64,000 nt of DNA, from NCBI GenBank assembly GCA_937871985.1, contig CALMPB010000385.1:1-64000 (forward strand). The letters are read 5' to 3'. Source of the stretch: an uncultured Burkholderiaceae bacterium. GTDB taxonomy: Bacteria > Pseudomonadota > Gammaproteobacteria > Burkholderiales > Burkholderiaceae. The position numbers and the translations under genes were made by a program. Positions 62,756 to 64,000 of this stretch are shown here, piece by piece. The notes beneath the pieces were generated by a model, which saw nothing but the letters and a program-made list of their open reading frames with translations, was not told where the DNA came from and did no database searches. How positions within the stretch are numbered: position 1 is the stretch's first letter; each line of letters starts with the position of its first letter.

Positions 62756-63481
62756 ATGAGCTACGCGCTTATTCTCAAGCGGGATCACGACAGCGGGCGC
62801 ACATCTGGCCCGCGTGGCGGCAGCGAGCTGGAAACCATGCAGCCGGCATTGCACCGCTTGAGTGGACTGTTCCGGGCCACGCTCTGCATATCGGATCTGC
62901 TTACCGACCCGCTTCTGAACGAGCGCGCTCATAGAAGTGCATGCCTTGTCTTGTACTTTCGGGAACACCACGATCTAGTGCAAACATGCGCGAATGCGGC
63001 CGCTTTGAATACCTTTTTGCTGTCCGGGCCGTTCCAGGGCTGGCATCCCGGCGAACTGACCTATCAGGCCATGCAGGTGCATGACTTTCCTGCCGGAAAC
63101 GAAACGGCACGCAGCATACGGAATGGCTATGGCTACCTGGTGGGATACGAAGGATACCCCGCCGACCCGGTCGCCTGGGTCGCAGAGTATATGGAAAACC
63201 ATGTGTCGCTCATGCAGCGCCTGCCCGGTATTAGTCACATCGAAGTTTTCACGCGCATAGAACCATGTGTGATCCCGTCGATAGGGCTCGGGCAAGACTG
63301 GATGCTACGCAACATAGCATGCTTCAACACGCGCCAGGAAATGGATGCCGCACTGCATTCGACCGCTCGTGCAGCCTTGCTCGCGCATCGATTGGGCATG
63401 GAGGAGCACGGAGGCGACAGTGAACACATTTCGGTGTCGTTCCAGAGTATGGAGATCAAGGCGCGGACGAGTGACGCGTAA
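62756..63481 (+). CDS. EthD-like dimeric alpha/beta-barrel protein
   Basis: The 241-residue protein has no signal peptide. The C-terminal half has GYEGYPADPVAWVAEYMENH, VSLMQRLPGISHIEVFTRIE, which recalls the EthD/DABB fold (YP..P...Y...H..L...LPG). The N-terminal half (FRATLCISDLLTDPLLNERA) is of the same size and could be a second domain. Function is unknown; EthD proteins are linked to oxidation of aromatic or ether compounds. It starts at ATG 62756 after AGGG, 3 nt past the sulfatase stop, so it is in the same operon. Confidence 0.72.
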   Translation: MSYALILKRDHDSGRTSGPRGGSELETMQPALHRLSGLFRATLCISDLLTDPLLNERAHRSACLVLYFREHHDLVQTCANAAALNTFLLSGPFQGWHPGELTYQAMQVHDFPAGNETARSIRNGYGYLVGYEGYPADPVAWVAEYMENHVSLMQRLPGISHIEVFTRIEPCVIPSIGLGQDWMLRNIACFNTRQEMDAALHSTARAALLAHRLGMEEHGGDSEHISVSFQSMEIKARTSDA

Positions 63482-63542
63482 GTGCACGAGAAAAAATTTG
63501 AAAATAGTTCTTTGCGTTGGTAGGGCCTTTGGCAATTGGTAC

Positions 63543-63560
63543 TGCCGGCAAAAACCGGCA
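63543..63560. terminator. Small hairpin before the terminal binding-protein gene
   Basis: TGCCGG (63543-63548) pairs with CCGGCA (63555-63560) with a CAAAAA loop. It lies 30 nt upstream of the ATG at 63590, so it may be an attenuating or pausing element between the two genes. Confidence 0.4.
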
Positions 63561-63589
63561 TATAGAGAATATTTCACAGGAGACAAACC

Positions 63590-64000
63590 ATGTTGAAAAA
63601 AATATTGAAGGTATGCGGTGCCACCGCGGCGATTGGAGTACTGTGTCTGCCACCCTTGGCCGCTCAAGCCGCTGACTCGTCGTTGAGCAAAGAAGAAATT
63701 CGCTTTGGCGTCGGCATGGATCCATCGTACTCCCCGGTTTACTACGCGGCGCAAAACAAAATGTTTGAAAAGGCCGGCTTGAACGTCCAGCTCGCGTTCG
63801 TGCCATTTGGCGCGGATGCCGTGGACGCGGTTATCGCCGGCCAAAATCAACTGAGCGGCGCGGCGGAATATGCAGTGATCACCAGAGCGGCACGCGGCCC
63901 CGTACAAGCCTTTGCGGTCTTTGGACAATCCGACAGCTACATCAAGCTGGCGGTGCGCAAAGGCATTACCAAACCCGAGCAAATCAAAAAATTCGGCATT
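63590..64000 (+). CDS. NitT/TauT-type ABC substrate-binding protein (partial, 3' end beyond window)
   Basis: The visible 137 residues begin MLKKILKVCGATAAIGVLCL, a Sec signal peptide with cleavage near AAQAA (about 27), then EEIRFGVGMDPSYSPVYYAA, QNKMFEKAGLNVQLAFVPFG and VIAGQNQLSGAAEYAVITRA. These are typical of NMT1/SsuA-like periplasmic binding proteins. AGGAG lies 7 nt upstream of the ATG. Being downstream of the arylsulfatase, it may bind a sulfate ester or aryl compound. The permease and ATPase genes, if any, lie outside the window. Confidence 0.9.
   Translation, partial: MLKKILKVCGATAAIGVLCLPPLAAQAADSSLSKEEIRFGVGMDPSYSPVYYAAQNKMFEKAGLNVQLAFVPFGADAVDAVIAGQNQLSGAAEYAVITRAARGPVQAFAVFGQSDSYIKLAVRKGITKPEQIKKFGI

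Overview
The window looks like chromosomal DNA of a GC-rich betaproteobacterium, most probably Alcaligenaceae (Bordetella / Achromobacter / Pusillimonas relatives). Protein families and gene orders support this: an fdsGBACD formate dehydrogenase, an lgm-like lipid A glucosamine locus, an nnrS-nsrR pair, a cyoABCD-surf1 operon, and many solute-binding proteins beside catabolic genes. This is inference from family recognition; no rRNA or tRNA gene was seen and no database search was run.

Layout. 0-2.9 kb: tandem REP-like repeats, an MFS transporter, a peroxiredoxin and a small secreted protein. 3.0-15.2 kb: a molybdenum block made of moaC-moaD-moaE-moaB, moeA, the convergent moaA-mobA pair, a ModE-like/periplasmic-binding-fold regulator, and divergent from it the NAD-linked formate dehydrogenase operon fdsG-fdsB-fdsA-fdsC(fdhD)-fdsD. 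A perfect 32-bp palindromic terminator separates it from a universal stress protein. 16-20 kb: a DUF442 phosphatase-like protein and a GT2 / deacetylase / ArnT-like trio resembling Bordetella lgmA-C. 20.3-22.5 kb: a nitric oxide response operon (truncated haemoglobin, NnrS, NsrR) with a dyad upstream. 22.5-25.8 kb: a ClC chloride channel with CBS domains and serA.

25.9-34.0 kb: a catabolic operon (GMC oxidoreductase, aldehyde dehydrogenase, class II aldolase, TRAP transporter) with a divergent LysR regulator, followed by a periplasmic VOC-fold protein. 35.0-37.1 kb: a large Cys-rich lipoprotein of unknown function. 37.4-44.5 kb: an acyl-CoA operon (acyl-CoA dehydrogenase, dienelactone hydrolase, MaoC-like protein, CoA ligase, orphan Liv-type binding protein) with a divergent LysR regulator, and a citryl-CoA-lyase-like gene. 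44.6-49.4 kb: surf1 and the cyoABCD quinol oxidase. 49.5-54.1 kb: an MHS-type MFS transporter, a TetR regulator, a Rieske oxygenase, an orphan NitT/TauT-type binding protein and a small recombinase-like HTH protein preceded by a perfect 22-bp palindrome. 54.4-64 kb: a membrane diguanylate cyclase, an enolase-superfamily enzyme, a 1146-residue autotransporter with a glycine-rich passenger, an arylsulfatase, an EthD-like protein and a NitT/TauT-type binding protein cut by the window end.

How it fits together. The left third couples cofactor synthesis (Moco) to a Mo enzyme. The right half is accessory metabolism typical of Alcaligenaceae: small operons, each with a binding protein or permease, one or two oxidative enzymes and a divergent or adjacent regulator, whose substrates cannot be named from sequence. 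The best candidates for undescribed biology are the Rieske / binding protein / HTH cluster with its palindrome, the acyl-CoA operon in which two enzymes have lost an expected catalytic acid, the GMC-ALDH-aldolase-TRAP operon, the 686-residue lipoprotein, and the PGRS-like autotransporter. None is proven to be a new system.
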